Source of the DNA: Terfezia claveryi
Taxonomy: Eukaryota; Ascomycota; Pezizomycetes; Pezizales; Pezizaceae
DNA length: 64,000 nucleotides
Reading direction: 5' to 3'
Assembly: GCA_015179025.1 (NCBI GenBank)
Contig: WHUX01000041.1
Coordinates: 310,001 to 374,000 of the forward strand
Every line of letters starts with the position of its first letter. The stretch's first letter is position 1. The notes under the pieces are model-generated. The model saw only the letters and a program-made list of their open reading frames with translations. It was not told the origin of the DNA and did not search any database. A program made the position numbers and the translations under genes. Positions 21,034-31,068 of this stretch are shown one piece after another.

Positions 21034-21490
21034 TTCCCTCCAACCGGAACGAGAAGAGCATGGGATTGAGCCTTGTTTCATTTTACGGGAGTGCTTTTTG
21101 GGCGAAGGTTGTTTAATTTCCTACCAGTAGTTCCGGCATTTGAGTTTTTCCACCTGCGAGTGTATTTTGGAGAGAAATTCCCTACCACCGTTTGGCTTTC
21201 TCTTTTCCCATCTGCTAGACGTTTTTAATTTTGAGCTTTTCCACCTGCGAGCGTTTTTGCTTAAAAATCCCTACCACTTTTGGCTTTCTTCTGGGTCGTG
21301 GTTTAGTCCGGCATAGGGCGCACGCCCGTTAATGACAGCATGGGACCTCGACTCGCTTGTCTTCGTTCTTTTGCTTCCTGCGTGCCGGACCTGGCAGATT
21401 AACCTGCCTTGTCCTGAATCCACCCGGGTTCCGGGTGGCTCCTCATGGACCCTTACTGGGATCAACTAGGAGTAATGAGTATATAAAATT
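20707..21490 (+). mobile_element. LINE F: second ORF1-only element
   Basis: ORF1 C-terminus (20820-21033) followed directly by a 3' UTR (TTTTCCACCTGCGAG, GTTAATGACAGCATGGG, GGTGGCTCCTCATGG, GGAGTAATGAGTAT) and an A/T-rich tail at about 21478-21500. As in LINE C there is no ORF2 sequence between them. The 5' end is unclear; a C-run at 20778-20790 lies inside the ORF1 remnant. Confidence 0.75.
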
Positions 21491-22230
21491 ATATTTTATT
21501 AGAGCGTCAGTCCTTTGGCGGTTCCTACCCAATAGACCAAGGTACCAAACTCCGGATGCTATGTAATTGCGGACTCCAGTACCGACACCCAGAGTGGACT
21601 TGCCTTGGATCTTCAAGAAGAGGTCAGGGGGTATTATGATGGGGGGGAGGGAATGCTGTGACGATAGCAGAGGAGGTGAAGAGAAAGTGGACTGAGAAGG
21701 AGTTGGAGTGGCTTGGCTGGCAGAACAGACTACGGAGATACTTCGTGGCTGGGGGGGTCCACCGGTGAGGAAGAGTGAGGAGAAGTAGGATGAGGCTTGT
21801 TCTGGTTCGAATAACGAGGACAATGCCTAGTCTCAAGGAAGAGATGAGAAACATTGGGAGGGCTTGAAAGGAGATGATTGTGAAGTTAGAGCAGGAGGTA
21901 GAGTCTAGAGATATTATATCCTAGTTTCTATAAATATATAAACGTCTTTAGTAGCTCAATTTTTAACTACAGATAATAAGAATTAATAATCTATTATAAG
22001 TTTGGTCAAGGCTGGGTTTCATACTCATATACTCATTCTAGCTTATTAATAGCTACCTATATTCTCACTTGCTACAACTTTCCTTCTATCAATCATGTGA
22101 GTACTTCTAATATCAATTCAATTTCCAAGGAGTTAGCTACAACTGAGTTTATTATTTTAGATTAAGCTTTAAGATAATTGAAGTAAAGTTATACCTACCA
22201 CAATAATTCTAGGTAGTCAAGATGCAAAGT
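21491..22230. other. possible coding fragment, otherwise AT-rich
   Basis: The minus frame 21500-21823 is open: a Ser/Pro-rich stretch, then DLFLKIQGKSTLGVGTGVRN and ASGVWYLGLLGRNRQRTDAL. It is cut at its C-terminal end by the LINE F tail. It could be an exon of an interrupted host or element gene; I do not recognise it. 21900-22230 is AT-rich with nothing evident. Confidence 0.25.
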
Positions 22231-23216
22231 CCTTTTTTTTTTTGATACTCATTACTCCTATTCGGTCCCAATAAGGGGACCATGAGAAGCCAACCAGAAA
22301 CCTGGGTGGATTCAGGACAAGGGGAGTAAATCTGCCAGGTCCAGCGCCTATATACTGCAATAATAAATCCCAAGAGCCGGAAAACAGAAGCCAGTGCATA
22401 AAACAAATCAAAACAAAACAAGCTCGAGAGCCGATTGGCACACCAATTGTGAGAGGTAAACTTAGAAATAACGAACTCAAGTGTCGCAGGGTCCCCATTG
22501 CTGTCATTAACTGGCTAGATGCCCGATGAACCCGAGAGGCCAGACTAAACCAACTAATCAAATCCCAACCCCTTCCGGTCCATTTTTCTGTAAGGGAAGC
22601 AGAAGAAAGCATCTACTGCGTCCCATTCATCCCCGTCCTCCTCTTGGATGGTCAAGGTCTTCCCACTCTTTGATACTACCGAGGGCAGCTCTCTGCTCCC
22701 CGAAATCCGGGCATTTGAAAGCGAGGTGTCGACCATCCTATGTATGGTGTCCGCACTGGCACGCCGTCGTCTCCGATTTCCCACTCTTATGGAGCCACTG
22801 CTTCTGGGGCGTTCTGTCAGTGCGTAGCCACGTGGAGGCTGAGAGAGCATGTCAATTCCATTCCGGTCTCCGGACGCCGAAGCCTTTGGATATGCGTGCC
22901 TCGCTCCTTTTGAGGTGTATCTGATCCCGCCTCCTGTTACTATGGAGGGAGTCAAGAAGACCTGACCTAGAGCGGAGGCGAAAGCTCCCAAGTTGTGGGC
23001 TTCCTCATTTGCTTTGATGCCAATGTAGGAGCGGACCCAGGAGATGGAGGTGTCATACTGACTTAGGTGTCGTTCCTCGAGCAGCTCCGCGATCCCGGAT
23101 TCGGTCCCGCTTCCTGCTGGTTCTCCTTTAGAAGATGTTGATGGCGCTGGTTATGGCTGCAGCTGAGTCGGATAGGATAGATAGCCAGCATGCTGTTGTC
23201 TCTATGTTCTCGGAGC
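22231..23216 (-). mobile_element. LINE G, 5'-truncated, decayed
   Basis: The poly(A) appears as T-run 22231-22242, followed by the complement of the shared 3' UTR (ATGGTCCCCTTATTGGGACC, and the TAATGACAGCA box at about 22498-22508). Upstream on the minus strand the RNase H motifs MLAILSDS (about 23165-23190) and the zinc-knuckle region can be picked out in shifting frames. The longest piece is 22554-22991, with EEDGDEWDAVDAFF matching the acidic C-terminus of LINEs D and E. Confidence 0.7.
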
Positions 23217-23599
23217 CCTAAGAGGATAGCTAGGTGTTCTGGGTCTGAGACTGTATTTCTCCCAAATACTCGTGTCCTGTTGCAGAGGGGTTGTCCCTCC
23301 GATCTTCCGAGAAAAAGGCTGAAGCCGTTTGTAGGGGTATGAGCCGACTCGAGCCCGACAGAGGAAGAAAGAGAGTAGGCCTACGTAGCGACTAGTAACG
23401 GATATCTTAGTGATGGCTTTTATGATGTTTCTTTTACCCCGATTAGCGGTTCGCAATACCATACAGTTCACGCCAAGTTGGGGGCTTCTATAGTTGGATT
23501 TAGATTTAGTTTATAATTTGCCCATTGTTCTGTGAGCATACCGAGTGCATTAAGATGAAGGAAGGCTTCATAGACGTATAGATATCCACTCGAGTAGTT

Positions 23600-23895
23600 T
23601 ACTCTACATATGTGTTGTTTTTTCCCACTTGAGCGGCTTTTCGGGGGAGGATTGTTTGATTTCCTACCGGCACTTCAGTTTTTTTTTTGGTTTTTGCACC
23701 CGCGAGATTTTTTTGGTGCATGTCTATGGTTTCCACCTATAATTTTCCTTTTTCTCTTTGGGTCAAGGTTCAGTCAGGCCTCTTTTGGTCATCGGGCGCA
23801 AGCCTGTTAATGACAGCATGGGATCCCGATCATATTTACTGGGTGGGCAAATTAACTTGCCGGACGGACCGCAAATGAGTATGTACTTTTTTCCC
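23600..23895 (+). mobile_element. LINE 3' UTR fragment
   Basis: TTTTTTCCCACTTGAGCGGC, GCCTGTTAATGACAGCATGG and TTAACTTGCC are shared with the 3' UTR of LINE F (21120-21440). No coding part is left. It ends in mixed A and T runs near 23886-23960. Confidence 0.6.
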
Positions 23896-24409
23896 CCCAA
23901 AAAAAAATGAAAAAAAAAATTGATGTATAGATATTTTTTCTTTTAAAAAAATTAAAATAAAAAGGAAATGGCCATAGCCCCTACCTGCAAATACAATGTA
24001 GGTACCACCACAGCCACAGTCGCGGCGGCTCCGGAAAAAACAAGGGTACCAAACACTAAAATAACCAAAACAAGAAGCAAGCCTGCGATTGGTTAACCTA
24101 AGGTATCAACTTTGGCTCATATAATTGAAGTCTGGGGTACACTGTAAATAACAAACCACCGTGTCGATTGTCCGTCTGCGGCTGACCGGTGAGCAAAATG
24201 AGGCTTAGAGGCTCTGCTGCAGTAGGCCATGTGCATTGAATATTTAATTTTAGGCAAATGAATGCACCCAACCCCCTATATAATGGAGCCGGATTTCCAT
24301 GCTTCACGACCAACATGTTAAGGAAGAGCAAGTTACAATACCCCAATCCCGCATAACACTACTTAGTCTATTCGGAATTCTTCTACGGAGTTGCTACAAA
24401 AGTATCCCG

Positions 24410-24931
24410 ATGACCATCCCCGAACTCCGCAAGCCAATGACAGAAATTAACCACCTCGCCATATTGTACCGTGATATCCAGATCAAGGAGTGGAGATGCG
24501 CTGGCGACCTCGTCGATGCCAACTCCCGTGCCTACAACCCCCAGGCGCTCGCTGAACCCGAGCATCAGCTTCTCGCGATCAAAACCCGCCAGCGACTAGA
24601 CAAGTTGAGGAATAAAGTCGGGGACATACAGCTTAGCCTTGTATCATTGACACTGGACTTAAGACAGCACCCGATGTTGTTCATTAAACACAGCGATAAG
24701 GAATACTGTGATAGGGTCCAGGCGGAAGTTAAGAGGCTGAAACAGGCGCTGTTGGAATGTCAGATGAGGGTAGGGAATTTGCAGCTCACTTTTGAAATGA
24801 TATTTCAGGTCGAGAATGGTTTTCATTGGAAAGCAAGTAGGATGCAGGATTGGGGCGAGTTGTTTCTTAATCCTTATAAGGTGGAGGCATGGGAGGCCCC
24901 GAGAGATGAACCAGATGATAATGAGAAGTAA
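24410..24931 (+). CDS. hypothetical helical protein
   Basis: A 173-residue frame from the ATG at 24410 (the frame is open upstream to 24299, but this start matches the MT- start of the next gene). It is rich in Leu, Glu, Gln and Arg and predicted helical: RQRLDKLRNKVGDIQLSL and QAEVKRLKQALLECQM look like amphipathic helices. No domain is recognised. The downstream gene at 25306 has a similar size, start and C-terminal helical pattern (VENGFHWK against IKDGFLGE), so the pair could be diverged tandem paralogs. No stops or transposon motifs argue against a real gene. Confidence 0.45.
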   Translation: MTIPELRKPMTEINHLAILYRDIQIKEWRCAGDLVDANSRAYNPQALAEPEHQLLAIKTRQRLDKLRNKVGDIQLSLVSLTLDLRQHPMLFIKHSDKEYCDRVQAEVKRLKQALLECQMRVGNLQLTFEMIFQVENGFHWKASRMQDWGELFLNPYKVEAWEAPRDEPDDNEK

Positions 24932-25305
24932 AGTGAGGTATAAAAATCTCTGGAATGTATGATTGATTTTTGCGTTTTTCAACCCAACTACAGTACCTGA
25001 TACTGTACTTGCTGTCTTGATCGCCTTGAGCTGGGGTTTAGGCTATCAAAATAAGATATTCACATGGTCGTAATTCATTACTCTCTACTCTCCTCAAACT
25101 ACAAGGTTGAGAGCAGAATGTTGGTTCTGGTGCTTAAAATTGATCAGGTCATGCAAGAGATGGCCATAGGGTGCTGCTGTTAGGATGGCCAGCTTTCCCA
25201 GACGAATATTAGCCTCCGTGGGAAGTTTAATTATTCAAAGATTGCTGAACCTTAGGTCTGAAACACACACCAAATCAGGAATAATACCTTCAGCTAATTC
25301 CAGAT

Positions 25306-25764
25306 ATGACAAAGCAACAACTCATCGACCAGCTCACACAATTCACCCAGGAAGCACAAACCATTGAGGAATTTCGCTATACAGTGTTGGAGAAAATCCA
25401 TGCCTCCACCTTAATGTCATCTAGCCTCAAACCCCAAATAAGTCTCAACAACTTGTCCAAACTAGCTACCATCCTATGCACTCGATGCATGATACTAAAA
25501 CTAAACCTTGCTTGCGCATGGATGGGCACCGATTCCATAATATCCAGATGCATGCAGGCGGAAGAATCTGGGGATTCATTACCCGTATCGTTTTTTGGGA
25601 AGTATTATAAGCTAAAGGCATTCATGGGGAAGTTAGAGAGGAACTGTTTCAAAGTGGCAAAACTGGTTGATCAGGCGTATGGGATCAAAGATGGTTTCCT
25701 CGGAGAAATGCAGAACAAACCTTATGGTGTCGGAAGTGTACATTCACAAATTTGTGGAAGGTGA
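25306..25764 (+). CDS. hypothetical helical protein, possible tandem paralog
   Basis: A 152-residue frame beginning MTKQQLIDQLTQFTQEAQ. It is leucine-rich and probably helical, with seven scattered Cys/Met-rich positions but no ordered zinc motif and no signal peptide. Its layout resembles the gene at 24410: a short N-terminal helix, a central LSKL...LKLNLA helix and a C-terminal LKAFMGKLERN helix ending in an IKDGF-type turn. Identity is low and the relationship is tentative. Function is unknown. Confidence 0.4.
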   Translation: MTKQQLIDQLTQFTQEAQTIEEFRYTVLEKIHASTLMSSSLKPQISLNNLSKLATILCTRCMILKLNLACAWMGTDSIISRCMQAEESGDSLPVSFFGKYYKLKAFMGKLERNCFKVAKLVDQAYGIKDGFLGEMQNKPYGVGSVHSQICGR

Positions 25765-26417
25765 GTTTCCGGAGCTGTGAGGAAGACTAGCGGCGGTACG
25801 GAAGCCATGGGGACATATTGGGTTTTTGCAATATGTTCTGCTGTGGTAGGATTCATTGCTTCTCATACAGTACCAATTGGGTAATTCCAAGCCAATCCCA
25901 GAATACGTTTAATGAACACCAGCATACCCCTTTCTCTCCTAACCACAATTTCCTCCAGCTTTCGCATAGTATTAATTTTGAACCATTGTTACAGTAGAAG
26001 AAGACCAAGCATTTAGATTTTAATAGCAATAGTCATCAAACTTATGTTCTGGGCCTCTCGCGGGCAGCACACCTACTACATATGCCACTCGCAGGAAATC
26101 GATTTAATTACTGCATTAGGTGTATAATACAGTAGAATCAACGAAAACATACCCAACTAGACAAGTTCAAGTTGACCTAAGTTATATGCGCCATTTGTCC
26201 ATGACAATATAAATGGATCTGCTCCAGGAACCCCCGCAGGAGAACACTGGAGTATATAATTACCCAAGTAAGTAAAGTTTTGATATATAGAAGATGTAGC
26301 AGGGAATGCAGCATGCAATTGAATTCCAAGTGGGAGTAAAGTACGAAATGAGGTTGAACATCTAGCAAAAGGCCTGGCAGTCCTTTATTATAACATTATC
26401 ATGTACGGAGTACGGTA
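25765..26417. other. no gene seen
   Basis: AT-rich. CTCGCGGGCAGCACACC and TATGCCACTCGCAGGAAAT (26056-26100) resemble 5226-5285, suggesting a shared degenerate repeat. Confidence 0.35.
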
Positions 26418-26567
26418 GGCCTGGGTACGAGACAAGATGCCTCGAGACCTCTGTGAAAGTCTTTCACTGGCTGCGACATGCAACTATCTGTGATAGGATA
26501 GCGAGTTAGAATATGAATATGATTGTGTTGGGTGGTCAATATACAAAGTCTCGAGACGCCTGGTGCC
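26418..26567 (-). mobile_element. CTCGAGACGTCTCG-type MITE, copy 3 (short)
   Basis: A 150-bp internally deleted copy. It starts GGCCTGGGTACGAGAC and ends GTCTCGAGACGCCTGGTGCC, with flanking TA on both sides (26416-26417, 26568-26569). The stretch GATTGTGTTGGGTGGTCAAT is the reverse complement of the left part of copy 2 (8961-8984), so this copy is inverted relative to it. Confidence 0.7.
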
Positions 26568-26604
26568 TAAGATTCATATGTCGTAAGCATCTTGAGTGGT
26601 AAGC

Positions 26605-26800
26605 ATATTTTATTTTTTATTATTTTTAATACTCATTATGCATATTCTGTCCCAGCACAGGGGTCCATGATGCGCATCGTCAAGGGAGGTTAATCTGCCA
26701 GGTCTGGTGCGCCAAAAAATCTCGAAAGGTCTCACATGTGGAAAAGCTCAAATGCCTAAGTGAAGACCAGCCGATAAAACCTCTCGAGAGTAGGCAGGAC
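26605..26800 (-). mobile_element. LINE 3' end fragment
   Basis: In reverse complement it shows TTTTCCACATGTGAGA, GGCAGATTAACCTCCC, TCATGGACCCCTGTGCTGGG and an A-rich tail (T-rich at 26608-26628). These are features of the LINE C/F 3' UTR. No coding sequence. Confidence 0.6.
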
Positions 26801-27162
26801 TGAAGTAGGAGTCCCACTGGTATCAGACCTCCATCAAGCGCAAGTAAAAATTCTACAAAATCATCAAGGGCTAATAAAAAACTAGAGAAACATAGTACTT
26901 ATCCATTAGTCATATTCAAACTAAGGGACGTCACTTCAATAGAATAATAATTTATACGAAATAATCAAATTATGTGATCAACCCGGCGGGAATCGTCAGC
27001 TTGTCCAGTTGTATTCTGGGTGCGGGAGGATTTCTTCCACATGCAGATGACCAGCAATAATGCCGGCTTTCCGACCCTTCTGGTTCATTGGTGCCATGTG
27101 GTGGTAGCTTTTTTATCCGTTGCGGGAGGGGTGGCTGTGAGTGCTTAATTTTTTCTTTTTTC

Positions 27163-27215
27163 AAAAAAAATCTCATTACTCCTAGTCAGTCCCAGTAAGG
27201 GGACCATGAGGAGTG
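27163..27215 (-). mobile_element. very short LINE 3' end
   Basis: The complement reads CTCATGGTCCCCTTACTGGG, ACTAGGAGTAATGAGA and an A-run, matching the last 50 bp of the LINE F 3' UTR. The sequence on either side is unrelated. Confidence 0.6.
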
Positions 27216-27436
27216 TACAAGGTCCTTTCAGCGGCGGAAATTGCTGTCACTTGAACCCGCGCAGTGCAAAATAATTGGCAACGAAGTTGCCAATTTCAAT
27301 TGGTACGAAGTTGTTATTTATTTTCTTATAATATACTGTACTTCTTGCACGCTAGCACACTTGGCGCTTTTAGCGGGCAGCCACGTGATGACAGCCACGT
27401 GACATGACACAGGTGTATGTGTCAGCAGACCGTTGT

Positions 27437-27512
27437 AGACCCGCCTGCGCACCGCATACCAACTGCCACAACCCGCACCGCATACCAACTGCCACAACTC
27501 GCACCGCATACC
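27437..27512. repeat. 26-bp tandem repeat, three units
   Basis: Three near-perfect copies of a 26-bp unit with core GCACCGCATACCAACTGCC, just upstream of the small CxxC protein gene. Confidence 0.85.
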
Positions 27513-27529
27513 AACTACGAGACCCCGTT

Positions 27530-27718
27530 ATGGCGCATCAAATAAACCCTGTTTCGTGCTCAAGGTGTAGAAAACCGTTCGATCCATCAGAATGGACATT
27601 CACGCAAACCGGTGATAGGTGGAGGACCTGTGATCGGTGCAGGTCTGGGAGACGGATTGTGAAGTTGACCGCAAGTTTTCCAAGTAGCCCATTCGATAAA
27701 TATATGGCATTGATTTAA
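27530..27718 (+). CDS. small zinc-ribbon-like protein
   Basis: A 62-residue frame from ATG 27530: MAHQINPVSCSRCRKPFDPS, then WRTCDRCRSGRRIVKL. Two CxxC pairs (C10/C13 and C34/C37 approximately) separated by about 20 residues resemble a treble-clef or zinc-ribbon knuckle of the CSxCRK...TCxxCR type, which recurs in proteins of repeat-rich fungal genomes. The frame is open upstream to 27404, but that part encodes the 26-bp tandem repeats and is less likely to be coding. It could be a domain fragment of a larger protein. Function is unknown. Confidence 0.4.
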   Translation: MAHQINPVSCSRCRKPFDPSEWTFTQTGDRWRTCDRCRSGRRIVKLTASFPSSPFDKYMALI

Positions 27719-27879
27719 CTATGTCCATGTCTATAGAGTAAACGGCGGGGATTTGCCGTGTCATAGCGCATCACCCTCCCACCCCTGCGTCCTCGCATAC
27801 AAATTGATTTGGGGTGATTTGCGTATTCGGCCCACACCAATCCTCCATGTGTTACACCAATCACCCGCATCCAAGCGCA

Positions 27880-28040
27880 GTTGTAAATTCCTGTCACCCC
27901 ATTGTTCACCCCAATTACCGCTTTGCCCAAACCATTGTTCATCCCAATCACCCCATTGTTTACCCCAATTACCACTTTGCCCAAACCATTGTTCATCCCC
28001 ATCACCCCATTGTTCACCCCAATCACCCGCATATCACCCC
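27880..28040. repeat. tandem array of CACCCCATTGTTCA units
   Basis: Higher-order units of about 54 bp built from CCCCATTGTTCACCCCAATT and CTTTGCCCAAACCATTGTTC, repeated two to three times. Minus-strand frames read low-complexity GVNNGV peptides and are artefacts. Confidence 0.75.
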
Positions 28041-28158
28041 AATTACACACATACTAGCGCTCCACACATGCTCCCTTATTCTGCCTTATTACCCACATCT
28101 ACGGGCTTTGCACACCCATTCTTCTTGCTAATTAGCCACATCCACCCGCATTGTACCG

Positions 28159-29225
28159 GCAATCGAATATCCCGGCTGACATATAGGGCAAGCGAATATC
28201 CAGGCTGATATCCAGCGCGAGCGAATATTCAGGTTGGCATATGGAGCGAGCGAATATCCAGGCTGATATCCATGGCGAGCGAATATCCAGCGAGATATAG
28301 GGGGAATATCCAGGCTCACCGGAGGCGGTTATCCAGGCTGATATCTAGAGCGAGCAAATATCCAAGCTGACATATAGGGCAAGCGAATATCCAGGCTGAC
28401 ATATAGGGCGAGCGAATATCCAGGCTGACATATTAGGCGAGCGAATATTCAGGCTGACATATAGAGCGAGCAAATATCCAGGCTGACATATAGAGCGAGC
28501 AAATATCCAGGCTGATATCTAGGTCGAGCAAATATATAGGCTGATATCCAGGGCGAGCGAATATCCAGGCTGACATGTAGAGCGAGCGAATATCGAGGCT
28601 AACATATAGAGCGAGCGAATATCCAGGCTAACATGTAGAGCGAGCGAATATCCAGGCTAACATATAGAGCGAGCGAATATTCAGGCTGGCATATGGACCG
28701 AGCGAATATCCAGGCTAATATCTAGGGCGAGCGAATATGCAGGCTGATATCCAGGGCGAGCTAATATCCAGGCTGATATCCAGGGCGAGCGAATATCTAG
28801 GCTGGCATATAGAGCGAGCAAATATCCAGGCTGGCATATAGAGCGAGCAAATATCCAGGCTGATATAGGGGGAATGTGCAGGCTCACCGGAGGGGGTTAT
28901 CCAGGCTAATATCTAGGGCCAGCAAATATCCAGGCTGATATCTGGGGCGAGCAAATATCCAGGCTGATATATGGGGCGAGCAAATATCCAGGCTGATATA
29001 TGGGGCGAGCGAATATCCAGGCAGGCATATTGAGCGAGCGAATATCCAGGCTAACATATAGAGCAAGCGAATATTCAGGCTGACATGTAGAGCGAGTGAA
29101 TATCCAGGCCGATATATAGAGCGAACGAATATCCAGGCTGGCATGTAGAACGAGCAAATATCCAAGCTGGCATATAGGGCGAGCAAATATCTAGGCTGGC
29201 ATATAGAGCGAGCAAATATCCATGC
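28159..29225. repeat. 29-bp minisatellite array
   Basis: About 36 copies of a 29-bp unit with core ATCCAGGCTGATAT and GGGCGAGCAAAT, with a few longer interrupted units (near 28290-28340 and 28865-28915, each containing GGCTCACCGGAGG). As 29 is not a multiple of three, the long minus-strand frames over it are by-products. Confidence 0.92.
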
Positions 29226-29373
29226 TACTGTATGTTTCCTGTCGCTGTATGTTTCCTGTCTCTATGCGCTGTATGTTTCCTATCTCTATGCGCCTGTCTC
29301 TACAATTGAATTGGCAAGTGGAAAAAGTAACGAGTTTTAGCAGAATATAGCACTATAGTGTTTGAAACTGACA

Positions 29374-29700
29374 GTAGGCATAGCGCAGTGGTAAGTTCTT
29401 TACTTTACGGTTTATGTTTATTTATTGAGGGCCCGAGTTCGATTCCCAGTGGAGGCAAGAAGTTAATTGCCTTAATATCACTGTCGGCGGACCGGGAGCA
29501 GGGTTGTCGGGTATCCATTCCTTAATGCTCCAGTTCACTATATCTCCACCAAACCACAACTCTACAACGAGGGCGACCTAAGAAGTAGTGTGATGGCGCT
29601 CGGAGTATAGTGAACTGGGATAACTCGTTTTGCCTTTTGACATAAGTGTCTTTCTTAGCGACCGCTCCAGGGATCGAGACTCCTTTTTTTCTATAACCTT
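29374..29700 (+). ncRNA. tRNA-derived SINE candidate
   Basis: Contains a perfect match to the RNA polymerase III A-box consensus (TAGCGCAGTGG, 29381-29391) and a B-box (GAGTTCGATTCC, 29435-29446), about 43 bp apart. The surrounding sequence does not fold into a convincing acceptor or T-stem, so a functional tRNA is unlikely. A non-tRNA body follows, with CACTATA and ATAGTGAACTGG related sequences and a T-run at 29683. This is the layout of a tRNA-derived SINE. No second copy is in the window. Confidence 0.45.
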
Positions 29701-30353
29701 TAATACGACTATGATCTTTGCCCGAGTAGTGATCGTTGCCAAATCAGGGTGACTACATCGTCGTCAACCTCAGTTACCTTGTTATCAATATCTATATTGC
29801 ATGAGTGTTCGGTGAAACAGCGGGGTCTTTGGTGGTTTATATGTACTACTGATCCATTTCCAGGATTGTCCTTTCTCTTACCCTTGCCTGGTACATATAT
29901 TGTCTACGGTGTGGTGTGGATTTGATGGTCGTTACTTTGCGGCCCCACAGTGTTGACCAATCTTCTGAGTTGTGTGGGAGTTTTTTTAATATTCATTTTG
30001 AAAGTGCACTAATGCTACCTATGTCTTTAAACAACCAGACTACTGGACACCACACCACAGGTCTGGCGCAATTGGTGGAAGCGGCCCCGGGCCGAGCTGT
30101 TGACCACTTTCAACGGCGACTAAAAAGTGGCCTAAGGAAACGCTAGTGGTGGCACCAGCTCTCTCTCCGAGGGTCTGATTGAGCTGAAATTACGCCACCA
30201 TTGATTTGGGCCAATGAGAGTGGTTGCCAAGTGCCACAGTGTGACAATTTCAGACCTTGTGCATGAACCAAGGTTCCAACTCCTGGTGTTTCGGGTCTTT
30301 TACAGAGGTTAGGATGGATGGTTTTTGTACTCAATAAACTGGAGACCGTTATA
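29701..30353. other. no gene seen
   Basis: A 76-residue frame (29916-30146) is open but without any domain. 30010-30150 is GC-richer than its surroundings. Nothing else is recognisable. Confidence 0.3.
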
Positions 30354-30928
30354 CAGGTAAACTTGGCTATAACAAATGCCAAGATTCCGACCCCTTTCCT
30401 CCGTTTAGGCAGGTTTCGTTATAAGAAGATGTCACGTGCCTACGAGGGGTAGGTAAGGAGATTTGTGGAGAAAAAAGATAGAATGTAGTCAATTTGTGTT
30501 CTTTCTGCTTCTGCTCGATAATATTGGTCAATTCGGGTTCCTTTTACTTCTGCTCGATAATATTGCTCAATTTACACTCGACAGTTGGCTGCAACCATTA
30601 CATCTCGTATGTTCACTCTATTTTCCCTCTAGTTCCCTATTTTTGTCTATATATGTAGTTCCGTATTCCTGTATTTCTGTCTAATGTAGTGTCGTCAAGA
30701 GCCCTTTTGCTTCCATTTATTTTGTTAGCACACTACTAGTTTTACTATAGCCAATAAAGTTTTGCTATGTTTTAATTTATTAGCTATGGAATTCTCTTCA
30801 CTATCGTTATACCAATTAATTTCACTATAGCCAGGGTACTTTAGCTGCATGCAAGAATGGTCTAACAAATCCCTTCAGTACAGCCAGTTTTTCAGTACAT
30901 CGAGTTTCACTATAGCCAGGTTTGCCTG
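30354..30928. mobile_element. MITE with TA target duplication
   Basis: 575 bp flanked by TA on both sides (30352-30353, 30929-30930). The terminal inverted repeats CAGGTAAACTTGGCTATAAC and CTATAGCCAGGTTTGCCTG pair with few mismatches. The interior is AT-rich, has further TTCACTATAGCCAG copies near 30820-30840, and has no transposase. The form fits a Tc1/mariner-type (pogo-like) non-autonomous element. Confidence 0.7.
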
Positions 30929-31068
30929 TACCTCAGTGAGCGTGTTACCATTGTGCTTGGATACTGTATTACCTTTACTGTATAAGCTCGACCCTTGTCT
31001 TTAAACTGATAAGGACCGTTATACACCAGTGGATGCGGTACATATGCTACAGTCAAACCTTGCTATCC

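Noticed and set aside
27715..29186. Long minus-strand open frames with GVNNGV, PGYSLAL and SLDIRS repeats, looking like repetitive proteins
   Set aside because: They are translations of the 54-bp and 29-bp tandem arrays; the 29-bp period shifts frame every unit, and no start, domain or conserved frame exists.
29374..29460. A functional tRNA gene
   Set aside because: A- and B-boxes are good but acceptor and T-stem pairs do not form, and the A-B distance is long; a SINE head is more likely.
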